From contig NZ_CP014595.1 of NCBI RefSeq assembly GCF_001687105.1, positions 1,892,501-1,956,500 on the forward strand: a stretch of DNA of 64,000 bases, written 5' to 3'. The DNA is from Salipiger sp. CCB-MM3 (GTDB taxonomy: Bacteria; Pseudomonadota; Alphaproteobacteria; Rhodobacterales; Rhodobacteraceae). Every line of letters starts with the position of its first letter. Position 1 is the first letter of the stretch. The notes beneath the pieces are model-generated. The model searched no databases. It saw nothing but the letters and a program-made list of their open reading frames with translations, and had not been told where the DNA came from. Positions 10,356-21,509 of the stretch are shown piece by piece. Position numbers and translations under genes: made by a program.

Positions 10356-12110
10356 TTAGCAAATCGCTTTTTTCAAACCCGCGGACAAAATGAGACGTCC
10401 GTTTTCATCATTCACCGCCATGCGGTTCCGGTCCACCCAGCTGGGCGAGAAATCCGGGTCCATCTCGCGGATGCGCCCGATGAGGACGCGCGCCTCGTCG
10501 AGCTTTCCCAGATGCGCGAGGCTGATGGCGGTGTAGCGCAGTGCCGCGCCGAAGCGGGGCCGCCGCGCCAGAATGCGCTGGCCCAGTGCCGCCGCGCTGT
10601 CGAAGCGCGCCTCAAGCGTGTCGATCATGCAGCGCGTCTGCTCATAGGTGAAGGCGAGCGGGCTGCAGTGTCCCAGTGCCTCGGCCCGGCGCGACGCGGT
10701 GGAGGCCAGATCGTAGCGCGCGGTGTAAAGCGCGTGCAGCGCAAGGTGGTCCCAGCTGATCGCCATATAGGGATTGATCTCGACCGCCCGCTTCAGCAGC
10801 AACTCGGCGCCCAGCATGTCGTGCAGCACATAGGCCTTGGCGTGGCCTGCCAGCGCCATGGCGACGCCATTCCACGGCTGTTCGGCCTCGACGCGGGCGA
10901 CAAGATCGGCGGTTTCCTCGGCCACCAGCGGCGAGAAGCTCTGCCAATGCTCGCCCACGGTGAAAGTGTTCAGATAGGCGAGAATACTGAGGTAGGTGGT
11001 GCTTCGCGTGATGCCATAGGCGTGCTGCAACTCGCCTTTGAGCGCGTCAAGCGCGCTGTGATCGAGACGGAACATCTCGACGATGGCGTGGAACGGGGAG
11101 ATCACCGCGTCGCGCCGCAGCCCGTGTGGCGAGGTCAGCGTATGGCAAATGCGGTCCATGGCTTCGCCGACGAAACGGGCGAGCGCGGTGCTTTCGACGC
11201 TCATCTGTGTTTTGTCGATCGGGGGCGAAGAGAGTGACCAGAGCAGGCTGTTGTCGCTGCCGTGAAACGCCTGAAGCCGAAGGCCCGCGCTGTTGCCGAA
11301 GCAACTGCTGCTCATCCGCAGCAGGATGTCCGGGCGATTGTTCAGGCTGTCGCCGGGCACGGTTCCGGGCAAGGTCTCGCGAAAGTCGTTGATCGTCGTC
11401 GGCACGAGGTGCTGCACGCCAAAGATCAGCTGTTCGAGCAGCGTGTCGGCCTGAAACCGCAGCATGCTGTCTGCGGGTTGGCTGGCACTGGGCAGAAGTC
11501 CGATCACCGCGCCGCGATGGGGGGCGGGGTCTTTGGAGGGCCCGGGTGAGGCTGCCTCTGCCGTCGGGGCCTCCAGCAGACGCTCGCGCCAATGGCTGCG
11601 CTGAACCCGCAGCCAATCTTCGAATTCGTCATCCGCCGAGCGGAGGTCGAGCCCTTCGAGCAGTTCGGGAACCGCAGCACCGTAGCGCTCGCGCAGGCGC
11701 GCCATTTCGTCTGGCTGATCCAAGGCCAACACGTCAATCCACAGATTTTCGGTCTGCAGAGTGATGCTGGCGCTGTCGGAGAGCAGCAGCCCCTCGCCTC
11801 CGGCCTTGGTGAGACCACGGCGCAGCGCATAAAGCGCGCTGCGCAGGCTTTGCGAGGCAAAATGCGCCTCTTTGTTGGACCACATCAAACTCTGCAGGCG
11901 GCTGCGGCGGATAGTGCCCCGCGGCGCGAGCGCCAGCATCGCCAGCACCGCCTGCGCGGGCTGACTTTGCGGCGTGCAATCACGACCCTCGCGATCCTGA
12001 AGACACAGGGGCCCGAGAAGGTGCAGCCGAATAGACGTGTACTGTTCAATCAAAGGTCTCAAATGCGGCCGCTTTTTACAAAACTTGCAGACAATCTTGC
12101 GGCGCATCAT
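10356..12110 (-). CDS. SARP-type transcriptional regulator with TPR-like C-terminal half
   Basis: The protein has up to 584 residues. The N-terminal part (about 25-110: IRLHLLGPLCL, then LQSLMWSNKEAHFASQSLRSALYALRR) matches the winged-helix DNA-binding domain of the SARP/AfsR class. It is followed by a BTAD-like helical region (about 110-190), a less conserved middle, and TPR-like helical repeats from about residue 390 to the end (AEALGHCSPLAF, GALRYTAISLAHLGKLDEAR). No NB-ARC ATPase motif is seen. The start is uncertain: no good Shine-Dalgarno precedes the ATG at 12110, and an internal TTG near residue 20, just before the DNA-binding domain, is an alternative. It heads a three-gene operon, so it is a natural candidate regulator of the PAP2-like and peptidase genes. 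SARPs are mostly known from actinomycetes; alphaproteobacterial versions are poorly characterised. Confidence 0.75.
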   Translation of the reverse strand: MMRRKIVCKFCKKRPHLRPLIEQYTSIRLHLLGPLCLQDREGRDCTPQSQPAQAVLAMLALAPRGTIRRSRLQSLMWSNKEAHFASQSLRSALYALRRGLTKAGGEGLLLSDSASITLQTENLWIDVLALDQPDEMARLRERYGAAVPELLEGLDLRSADDEFEDWLRVQRSHWRERLLEAPTAEAASPGPSKDPAPHRGAVIGLLPSASQPADSMLRFQADTLLEQLIFGVQHLVPTTINDFRETLPGTVPGDSLNNRPDILLRMSSSCFGNSAGLRLQAFHGSDNSLLWSLSSPPIDKTQMSVESTALARFVGEAMDRICHTLTSPHGLRRDAVISPFHAIVEMFRLDHSALDALKGELQHAYGITRSTTYLSILAYLNTFTVGEHWQSFSPLVAEETADLVARVEAEQPWNGVAMALAGHAKAYVLHDMLGAELLLKRAVEINPYMAISWDHLALHALYTARYDLASTASRRAEALGHCSPLAFTYEQTRCMIDTLEARFDSAAALGQRILARRPRFGAALRYTAISLAHLGKLDEARVLIGRIREMDPDFSPSWVDRNRMAVNDENGRLILSAGLKKAIC

Positions 12111-12234
12111 GCGCGATGATTGTCGCCGCAGTCAGCAAAAATCACCCAAGTTCAATGCAAAGGGGCCTTCTGCCGTGCTTCATGAGGCGATGTTGCACTC
12201 GGAAATTGACGTTAAACCTGAGGTGGAACGCGAA

Positions 12235-12264
12235 GGGCCGCACCGGAGATTTCCGGCGCGGCCC
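12235..12264 (-). terminator. GC-rich hairpin downstream of the repeat-protein gene
   Basis: The arms GGGCCGCxCCGGA and TCCGGxGCGGCCC pair around a short loop. On the minus strand the stem follows the stop codon of the 12321-12878 gene by 56 bases. The T stretch after it is weak (TTCGCGTT). It likely separates that gene from the SARP operon. Confidence 0.55.
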
Positions 12265-12320
12265 ATATGGCCATGCGGAGGTGACCGAGATCACCTACAG
12301 CATATTGCTATGCAGTCGTC

Positions 12321-12878
12321 TTACGACACAACATCCATGATGCGGCCTTTGAGCTGCGCGTCGTTCTCATCGGTGTAGATGAGGGCGCGGATCTGGCTCA
12401 CCTGCTCGGCGGTCAGAACGGTCAGGTCAGCGTCGGGCGCGAGGGTCTCGACGCGCGACACTTCTGCCGGGGTCAGCGCCGGGGTGGCTTCGTCGGCGAG
12501 CGCCATGAGCTGAGCCTTCACATCGTCATCGGTGTCAGCACCGTTGATGATCGCCAGAGCGTCGCCGCGCTGCTGACCGGTCATCATCATCACCGTTTCG
12601 GCGGGCAGGTATTCTTCGATCTGCGCCATCTGCTCGGCCGAGAAGGTCATCGGCTCTTCGTCGCGCATGGCGATGGCTTCGATCTTCTCACCCTTGTGGA
12701 TGTCCGAGTCGCCGCTGTTGGCGATGGCGAAGGCTTCGATGACCTGCTGGTCGCTCAGCATCTCGACATTGACGTCGGGCGCATACTGGTTGATCAGGTT
12801 GGACTGCTCTTCCGTTGCGGCAAGCGCGCCGGTGGCAAGAACCGAAGAGAGGGCGGTAATGGTAAGAATGCGTTTCAT
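12321..12878 (-). CDS. Secreted protein with three internal repeats, function unknown
   Basis: The mature region consists of three copies of a roughly 50-residue unit. They begin LINQYAPDVNVEMLSDQQV, QIEEYLPAETVMMMTGQQR and RVETLAPDADLTVLTAEQV, and each ends in an acidic xGDxD or TDxxD stretch followed by a K/R-x5-I/L/M helix. A Sec signal peptide is clear (MKRILTITALSSVLATGALA, cleavage after ALA), giving a periplasmic or secreted acidic protein of about 165 residues. ATG 12878 is chosen because GGAGG lies 7-8 bases upstream; an ATG five codons earlier has no such site. The acidic ends of each unit could bind cations, but no canonical EF-hand is seen. No family is recognised. Confidence 0.8.
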   Translation of the reverse strand: MKRILTITALSSVLATGALAATEEQSNLINQYAPDVNVEMLSDQQVIEAFAIANSGDSDIHKGEKIEAIAMRDEEPMTFSAEQMAQIEEYLPAETVMMMTGQQRGDALAIINGADTDDDVKAQLMALADEATPALTPAEVSRVETLAPDADLTVLTAEQVSQIRALIYTDENDAQLKGRIMDVVS

Positions 12879-12947
12879 CGTATAGTCCTCCATAAAGAGT
12901 TTCTCGTAGCGGGTGGCGGGTCGTCGCCTTTTCGCTTCTGGCCACCC

Positions 12948-12973
12948 AACCCCGCCGGTCGGAAAAGCGTTCC
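12948..12973 (-). promoter_or_regulatory. Possible ECF-type (EcfG-like) promoter for the repeat-protein gene
   Basis: On the minus strand GGAAC is followed after 17 bases by GGTT, close to the GGAAC-N16/17-CGTT pattern of alphaproteobacterial general-stress promoters. It lies about 70 bp before the ATG of the 12321-12878 gene. The motif is short and may occur by chance. The rest of 12879-13225 shows no gene. Confidence 0.3.
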
Positions 12974-13225
12974 GCCGCTGAGGTGTCGAAATTTCCCGTG
13001 TAATTTCCGTGACCTGCCTTGATGGTCGGGCTGGGCCGAGCGAGGCGCGCGCGAACGCGGCGGCACTGATCCAGTTCCATCACGTTCGGCCATGTGCGTT
13101 CAGGAGTTTGTCATCGGAAACTCAGCGGTCAGGCGACCAAACTACCGCTCTCTCTGCTTCAAGGCGTGTGCGTCACCTGCAGGTCCGCGCCGCAGCCGCA
13201 ACAGACCTCGCGAGCGGGACTCTGC

Positions 13226-13254
13226 TTGTCACACGCGGCGACCGGGCGTATACG
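13226..13254 (+). promoter_or_regulatory. Sigma70-type promoter of secE
   Basis: TTGTCA and TATACG are separated by 17 bases. It lies 38 bp upstream of the secE start and has the same form as the promoters of rpsL, rpsJ, rpmC and rplO in this window. Confidence 0.75.
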
Positions 13255-13291
13255 ACCCGCCAACCGAGGATTTCCCGCAAGGCAGACCTGC

Positions 13292-13483
13292 ATGACCAAC
13301 CCGCTCCAGTTCATCCAGCAGACGCGGTCCGAGATCGGCAAGATCGCCTGGCCGACCCGTCGCGAAGTGGTGCTGACCACGATCACCGTCTTTGTCATGG
13401 CGACGCTGACCGCGATCTTTTTCGCGCTGGTCGACATCCTGATCCGCACGGGTCTGCAAGGCCTGCTGTCCTTCTTCGGCTGA
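13292..13483 (+). CDS. secE: Preprotein translocase subunit SecE
   Basis: The protein has 63 residues, the short single-span form of SecE usual in alphaproteobacteria. The conserved cytoplasmic amphipathic motif (IGKIAWPTRREVV) precedes one membrane segment (about 27-52, TTITVFVMATLTAIFFALVD). SecE clamps SecY in the inner-membrane translocon. The ATG at 13292 matches the family N-terminus and follows a weak AAGG site; upstream in-frame sequence is not conserved-looking. It is followed by a repeat element and a hairpin before nusG, instead of the usual tight secE-nusG spacing. Confidence 0.95.
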   Translation: MTNPLQFIQQTRSEIGKIAWPTRREVVLTTITVFVMATLTAIFFALVDILIRTGLQGLLSFFG

Positions 13484-13487
13484 GCCG

Positions 13488-13553
13488 GGGCAGGGGGCGC
13501 TGTCCCCGTCCGCATGTGCGGACTCCCCCGGGATATTTCAGCCAAGAGGAAGC
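13488..13553 (+). repeat. REP-like intergenic element, copy A
   Basis: The element has three blocks: a GGGGGCGCTGTCCCC-type near-palindrome, a GTCCGC/GCGGAC hairpin, and CCCCCGGGATATTTCAGCC followed by AAGAGGAAG. Related copies occur at 25847-25909, 45844-45903 (inverted) and 54426-54546. Confidence 0.75.
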
Positions 13554-13640
13554 GCCTTTATAGCGCAGAGGGCTTGCCGGCGGGCAGCCCTTGAAATCGG
13601 CGCCCGGTGGCGGTAGTGCACGACCAACTTACCCAGAGCG

Positions 13641-13677
13641 GGCGTGCAGCGATTCGGTTGCACGCCGGTTTTCTTTT
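13641..13677 (+). terminator. Terminator-like hairpin between secE and nusG
   Basis: The arms GGCGTGCA and TGCACGCC flank a 10-nt loop and are followed by GGTTTTCTTTT. The rest of the secE-nusG gap (13554-13773) shows no gene and no convincing promoter for nusG. Confidence 0.65.
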
Positions 13678-13773
13678 GGGGCGCGGCGCATCCGCGACGA
13701 ACCTGCAGCACGCCTTCGGGCGCGCATCTGAACAGGCCGCTGGCAAGGTGGCCGAGAAACGAAGAGGGGCCCG

Positions 13774-14307
13774 ATGGCGAAGCGGTGGTATTCGGTGAGC
13801 GTTCTGTCGAACTTCGAGAAGAAGATCGCGGAGCAGATCCGTCAGGCGGTGGCCGAGCAGGCGCTTGAGGACCAGATCGACGAGGTTCTCGTGCCGACCG
13901 AGGAGGTCATCGAGATCCGCCGCGGCAAGAAGGTCACGACCGAGCGCCGCTTCATGCCGGGCTATGTGCTCGTGCACATGGAAATGTCTGATCAGGGGTA
14001 TCACCTGGTCAACTCGATCAACCGGGTCACCGGTTTCCTTGGTCCGCAGGGCCGCCCGATGCCGATGCGCGACGCCGAAGTTCAGGCGATCCTCGGCCGG
14101 GTCCAGGAAGGCGAAGAAGCGCCCCGCACGCTCATCCACTTCGAGGTGGGCGAGAAGGTCAAAGTCAACGACGGCCCCTTCGAGGGCTTCGATGGCATGG
14201 TCGAGGGCGTGGACGACGACAACCAGCGCCTGCGCGTGTCGGTGTCGATCTTTGGCCGGGAAACCCCGGTCGAGCTGGAATTCACTCAGGTCTCGAAGCA
14301 GGGCTGA
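13774..14307 (+). CDS. nusG: Transcription termination/antitermination protein NusG
   Basis: The protein has 177 residues, normal for NusG. The NGN domain begins MAKRWYSVSVLSNFEKKIAEQI and carries the RRFMPGYVLVHMEM segment that contacts RNA polymerase. The C-terminal KOW domain (about 125-177) contains EVGEKVKVNDGPFEGFDGMV. NusG couples RNA polymerase to ribosomes or Rho. It lies before rplK as in most bacteria. Confidence 0.97.
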   Translation: MAKRWYSVSVLSNFEKKIAEQIRQAVAEQALEDQIDEVLVPTEEVIEIRRGKKVTTERRFMPGYVLVHMEMSDQGYHLVNSINRVTGFLGPQGRPMPMRDAEVQAILGRVQEGEEAPRTLIHFEVGEKVKVNDGPFEGFDGMVEGVDDDNQRLRVSVSIFGRETPVELEFTQVSKQG

Positions 14308-14314
14308 GCGTCTC

Positions 14315-14332
14315 GGCGGGGGTGACCCCGCC
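14315..14332 (+). promoter_or_regulatory. Hairpin in the rplK leader
   Basis: A perfect GGCGGGG/CCCCGCC stem closes a GTGA tetraloop 7 bp after nusG. In many bacteria the L11 leader carries the L1 autoregulatory site; whether this hairpin or the neighbouring GGGCAGCGCGCTGCCC (about 14350-14365) does so is not shown. Confidence 0.45.
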
Positions 14333-14430
14333 AACAGGTGGGAGGCGAGGGCAGCGCGCTGCCCGGACCAGACCACACCATAGAACGCTTGGCGGACGCG
14401 TCCGTCGGGCATGGAAAAAGGAGAGGCCAG

Positions 14431-14880
14431 ATGGCCAAGAAACTTGCTGGCAAGATGAAGCTGCAGATTCCTGCAGGCAAAGCCAACCCGTCGCCGCCCG
14501 TGGGTCCGGCACTGGGTCAGCGCGGCATCAACATCATGGAATTCTGCAAGGCGTTCAACGCCAAGACGCAGGACATGGAAGTTGGCGCACCCTGCCCGAC
14601 CGAGATCACCTACTATCAGGATAAGTCCTTCACCATGGACATCAAGACGCCCCCCGCGTCTTATTACCTGAAGAAGGCTGCCGGTCTGAAGCCCGTTGGC
14701 AAGCGTAACCGTCCCCGTGGTGCCGAGAACCCCGGCCGCGAGACCGTTGCGACCGTCACCGTCGCTCAGGTGCGCGAGATCGCCGAAGCGAAGATGAAGG
14801 ACCTGTCGGCGAACGACGTCGAGCAGGCAATGCAGATCATCCTTGGCTCGGCCAAGTCGATGGGCATCGAGGTTAAGTAA
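14431..14880 (+). CDS. rplK: 50S ribosomal protein L11
   Basis: The protein has 149 residues. It starts [20 protein letters not shown] and has the conserved [22 protein letters not shown] segment and the C-terminal RNA-binding domain with SYYLKKAAG and [11 protein letters not shown]11 forms the stalk base at the GTPase-associated centre of 23S rRNA. AAAGGAGAGG lies just upstream of ATG 14431; the frame stays open further upstream but without family similarity. rplA follows after one base. Confidence 0.97.
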   Translation: MAKKLAGKMKLQIPAGKANPSPPVGPALGQRGINIMEFCKAFNAKTQDMEVGAPCPTEITYYQDKSFTMDIKTPPASYYLKKAAGLKPVGKRNRPRGAENPGRETVATVTVAQVREIAEAKMKDLSANDVEQAMQIILGSAKSMGIEVK

Positions 14881-14881
14881 G

Positions 14882-15580
14882 ATGGCAAAACTCGGAAAAC
14901 GCACCCGCGCCGCCCGTGAAGCCTTTGCCGGCAAAGAAGACGTGACCGTTGAAGAAGCGGTCGCTCTGATCAAGGCAAACGCCTCGGCCAAATTCGACGA
15001 AACCGTCGAGATCGCGATGAACCTCGGTGTTGACCCGCGTCACGCAGACCAGATGGTCCGCGGCGTTGTCGGCCTGCCCAACGGCACCGGCAAAACCGTG
15101 CGCGTCGCAGTCTTTGCACGTGGCCCGAAAGCTGAAGAAGCTCAGGCCGCTGGTGCAGACATCGTGGGCGCCGAAGACCTGATGGAAACCATTCAGGGCG
15201 GCACCATCGATTTCGATCGCTGCATCGCGACCCCGGACATGATGCCGATCGTCGGTCGTCTGGGCAAAGTGCTCGGCCCGCGCAACCTGATGCCGAACCC
15301 GAAGGTCGGCACCGTGACCATGGACGTCGCTCAGGCGGTCAAGGACGCGAAGGGTGGCCAGGTTCAGTTCAAGGTGGAAAAAGCTGGCGTGATCCACGCC
15401 GGTGTTGGCAAAGCGTCCTTCGACGAAGCCAAGCTCGCCGAGAACATCCGTGCCTTCGTTGGCGCGGTCGCCAAGGCGAAGCCGACCGGTGCAAAGGGCA
15501 CCTACGTTCAGAAGATCTCGCTCAGCTCGACCATGGGCCCGGGTGTGTCGGTTGACGTGACCTCGGCCAACGTCGAGTGA
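14882..15580 (+). CDS. rplA: 50S ribosomal protein L1
   Basis: The protein has 232 residues. It contains the L1 signature region ([21 protein letters not shown] variant, near residues 119-140) and the C-terminal [19 protein letters not shown]1 builds the mobile L1 stalk at the ribosomal E site and usually represses its own operon. The start lies 1 bp after the rplK stop, so the two are translationally close. A terminator follows. Confidence 0.97.
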   Translation: MAKLGKRTRAAREAFAGKEDVTVEEAVALIKANASAKFDETVEIAMNLGVDPRHADQMVRGVVGLPNGTGKTVRVAVFARGPKAEEAQAAGADIVGAEDLMETIQGGTIDFDRCIATPDMMPIVGRLGKVLGPRNLMPNPKVGTVTMDVAQAVKDAKGGQVQFKVEKAGVIHAGVGKASFDEAKLAENIRAFVGAVAKAKPTGAKGTYVQKISLSSTMGPGVSVDVTSANVE

Positions 15581-15600
15581 TCTGACCCGATCTGATTGCG

Positions 15601-15630
15601 AAGGCCCCGCCGGAAACGGTGGGGCCTTTT
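15601..15630 (+). terminator. Intrinsic terminator after rplKA
   Basis: AGGCCCC(G)CC and GG(T)GGGGCCT pair around GGAAAC, followed by TTTTGC. It ends the nusG/rplKA transcript before the separate rplJL-rpoBC unit. Confidence 0.85.
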
Positions 15631-15749
15631 GCATTTGGGTGCGGTGTTAGCTTCGACCGTCGTCAAGTCTCGGCGGGGCAGGGGAGACGGCGGATCTAGG
15701 CGCGAATTGCAAGCCGTGGCGCTGGTTCGCATCTTAGACACCTGCGTGA

Positions 15750-15777
15750 TTGCATCTTGCGGAACCGGTGGTAGACT
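15750..15777 (+). promoter_or_regulatory. Possible promoter of rplJL-rpoBC
   Basis: TTGCAT and TAGACT are separated by 16 bases, about 300 bp before rplJ. It is weaker than the other ribosomal promoters here. Nothing else gene-like is seen between 15631 and 15890. Confidence 0.4.
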
Positions 15778-15894
15778 GCGCGTCTCCGCATTTGGGGCGA
15801 TCCGCCCTTGGCAAGGGGCGTAAAACCCGGTAAGCGGAGCAGACGAGGGCAGCGCACGATTCGTGGCGGCCCTCGATTTCGTCCGAGACGGTGG

Positions 15895-16075
15895 GTGAGC
15901 GGCGGATTCTTGATCTGTTTTCTCTTAAATCCTGCCTGAGACGGGAAGAGACATAACGTTCCGGGCCTTGTGTTCCGGTGGCGCGATGTGACGACCCGAT
16001 CGGACCTTGAGGCCGGGGAGACCCGGCAGAACGAGCCGGAGGGGTCGAATCCCCTCCATAACTTGGAGTGAAACT
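15895..16075 (+). promoter_or_regulatory. rplJ leader (candidate L10 autoregulatory leader)
   Basis: This stretch directly before rplJ has several potential stems, including GGAGGGG/CCCCTCC around TCGAAT (16037-16057) and GGCCGGGGAGACCCGGC-like pairing near 16012-16028. L10-L12 leaders with such folded structure are known in many bacteria. The call rests on position and foldability only; the kink-turn motif was not verified. Confidence 0.45.
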
Positions 16076-16588
16076 GTGGATAGAGCCCAGAAAGAGAAAG
16101 TGGTCGAGGAACTCGGCCAGATCTTTGAAAGCTCTGGCGTCGTGGTGGTTAGCCGCTACGAAGGTCTCACGGTTGCCGAGATGACGGATCTTCGTGCCCG
16201 CGCCCGCGCGGCTGACACGTCGGTTCGCGTCGCCAAGAACAGGCTCGCCAAGATCGCTCTCAAGGGCTCGGAGTGCGAAAGCATTTCCGAATACCTCGAG
16301 GGCATGACCGTTCTGACCTACTCCGAAGACCCCGTGGCAGCTGCCAAGGTGGTTGAGGACTTCGCCAAGGCAAACTCGAAGTTCGAGATCCTCGGCGGCG
16401 CAATGGGCGGAACGGCTCTGGACCGGGCCGGTGTCGAGGCCGTGTCGAAAATGCCGTCGCGCGATGAGCTTATTGCTTCCATCGTCGGCTGCATCGGCGC
16501 GCCTGCTTCGAACATCGCCGGTGCAATTGGCGCACCTGCATCGAACATCGCCTCGATTCTCTCGACCATCGAAGAGAAAGCGGCGTAA
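16076..16588 (+). CDS. rplJ: 50S ribosomal protein L10 (GTG start)
   Basis: The protein has 170 residues. It begins (V/M)[19 protein letters not shown] and has [19 protein letters not shown] and [13 protein letters not shown], typical of L10, which anchors L7/L12 dimers on the ribosomal stalk. The start is GTG 16076: TTGGAG lies 7 bases upstream and the family N-terminus aligns here, while the open frame upstream does not resemble L10. The C-terminus holds a tandem duplication [20 protein letters not shown] in the L12-binding helix region, encoded by two 30-bp copies at about 16493-16552. rplL follows 74 bp on. Confidence 0.95.
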   Translation: MDRAQKEKVVEELGQIFESSGVVVVSRYEGLTVAEMTDLRARARAADTSVRVAKNRLAKIALKGSECESISEYLEGMTVLTYSEDPVAAAKVVEDFAKANSKFEILGGAMGGTALDRAGVEAVSKMPSRDELIASIVGCIGAPASNIAGAIGAPASNIASILSTIEEKAA

Positions 16589-16662
16589 CGGCATCCCACC
16601 AGATCTTCGTGGGGTTGAAGACCCGCACGTTGGAACACATCTAGCTAGACGGAATACGTAAA

Positions 16663-17043
16663 ATGGCTGATCTTAAAGCACTTGCAGAGCAAATCGTCGG
16701 TCTGACGCTGCTCGAAGCACAAGAACTGAAAACCATCCTCAAGGACGAGTACGGCATCGAGCCCGCAGCAGGCGGCGCAGTGATGATGGCTGGTCCGGCA
16801 GCTGGCGGCGACGCAGCAGCTGAGGAAGAAAAGACCGAATTCGACGTGATCCTCAAGTCGGCAGGCGACAAGAAGATCAACGTGATCAAAGAAGTCCGCG
16901 GCATCACCGGCCTGGGCCTGAAAGAAGCCAAAGAGCTGGTGGAAGCCGGCGGCAAGGCTGTCAAAGAAGGCGTCTCCAAGGACGAAGCCGAAGAGATCAA
17001 GAAGAAGCTCGAAGAAGCAGGCGCAGAAATCGAGCTCAAGTAA
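16663..17043 (+). CDS. rplL: 50S ribosomal protein L7/L12
   Basis: The protein has 126 residues. It has an N-terminal dimerisation helix ([20 protein letters not shown]), an Ala/Gly-rich hinge (about 37-55), and the C-terminal domain with [20 protein letters not shown] and [21 protein letters not shown], which recruits translation GTPases. It is read with rplJ; rpoB follows after 252 bp. Confidence 0.97.
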   Translation: MADLKALAEQIVGLTLLEAQELKTILKDEYGIEPAAGGAVMMAGPAAGGDAAAEEEKTEFDVILKSAGDKKINVIKEVRGITGLGLKEAKELVEAGGKAVKEGVSKDEAEEIKKKLEEAGAEIELK

Positions 17044-17122
17044 TTGCTGTCCGGGTCTGCCCGGAGCAATTGAGACTACAGGCTGGATCCGGAGTTTTCC
17101 GGGTCCAGCCGAACCCGTCTCA

Positions 17123-17158
17123 GAGAGGCCCCTTCTGCCGAAGGGCCGGGGCCTCTCT
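17123..17158 (+). promoter_or_regulatory. GC-rich hairpin between rplL and rpoB
   Basis: GAGAGGCCCC pairs with GGGGCCTCTC around a 16-nt loop that can itself pair (CTT/AAG). There is no T tract, so partial termination or an RNase processing site, as between rplL and rpoB in E. coli, is more likely than a full terminator. A smaller GGATCCGG/CCGGGTCC hairpin precedes it. No gene is seen in 17044-17295. Confidence 0.55.
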
Positions 17159-17295
17159 CAGGCGAGTTCCAGGATCGGGAGGCCTCTGGTGGGACAGGGG
17201 CCAGGAATGGATCGGAACACTGCCGTCTCGGATGGATGTGCTGCTGGTGCCCGACAGCATGCGCGTCCAGTGAGAAGCGAAAGGTGAACAGACCT

Positions 17296-21432
<4,137 letters not shown>

Positions 21433-21509
21433 CGGCCCTTCCAGCCACCGCGCGGGGCATCGGTCCCGCGCGGCTCCTCTCTCCAAGCCCTGTCATTTAG
21501 GAAGACGAC

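Noticed and set aside
10356..12110. SARP-type gene as a STAND/NLR defence protein
   Set aside because: It has TPR-like repeats but no NB-ARC or other P-loop ATPase motif, so a STAND call is not supported.
12879..13291. tRNA-Trp or rpmG before secE
   Set aside because: These often precede secE in other bacteria, but no cloverleaf and no L33 frame could be found here.
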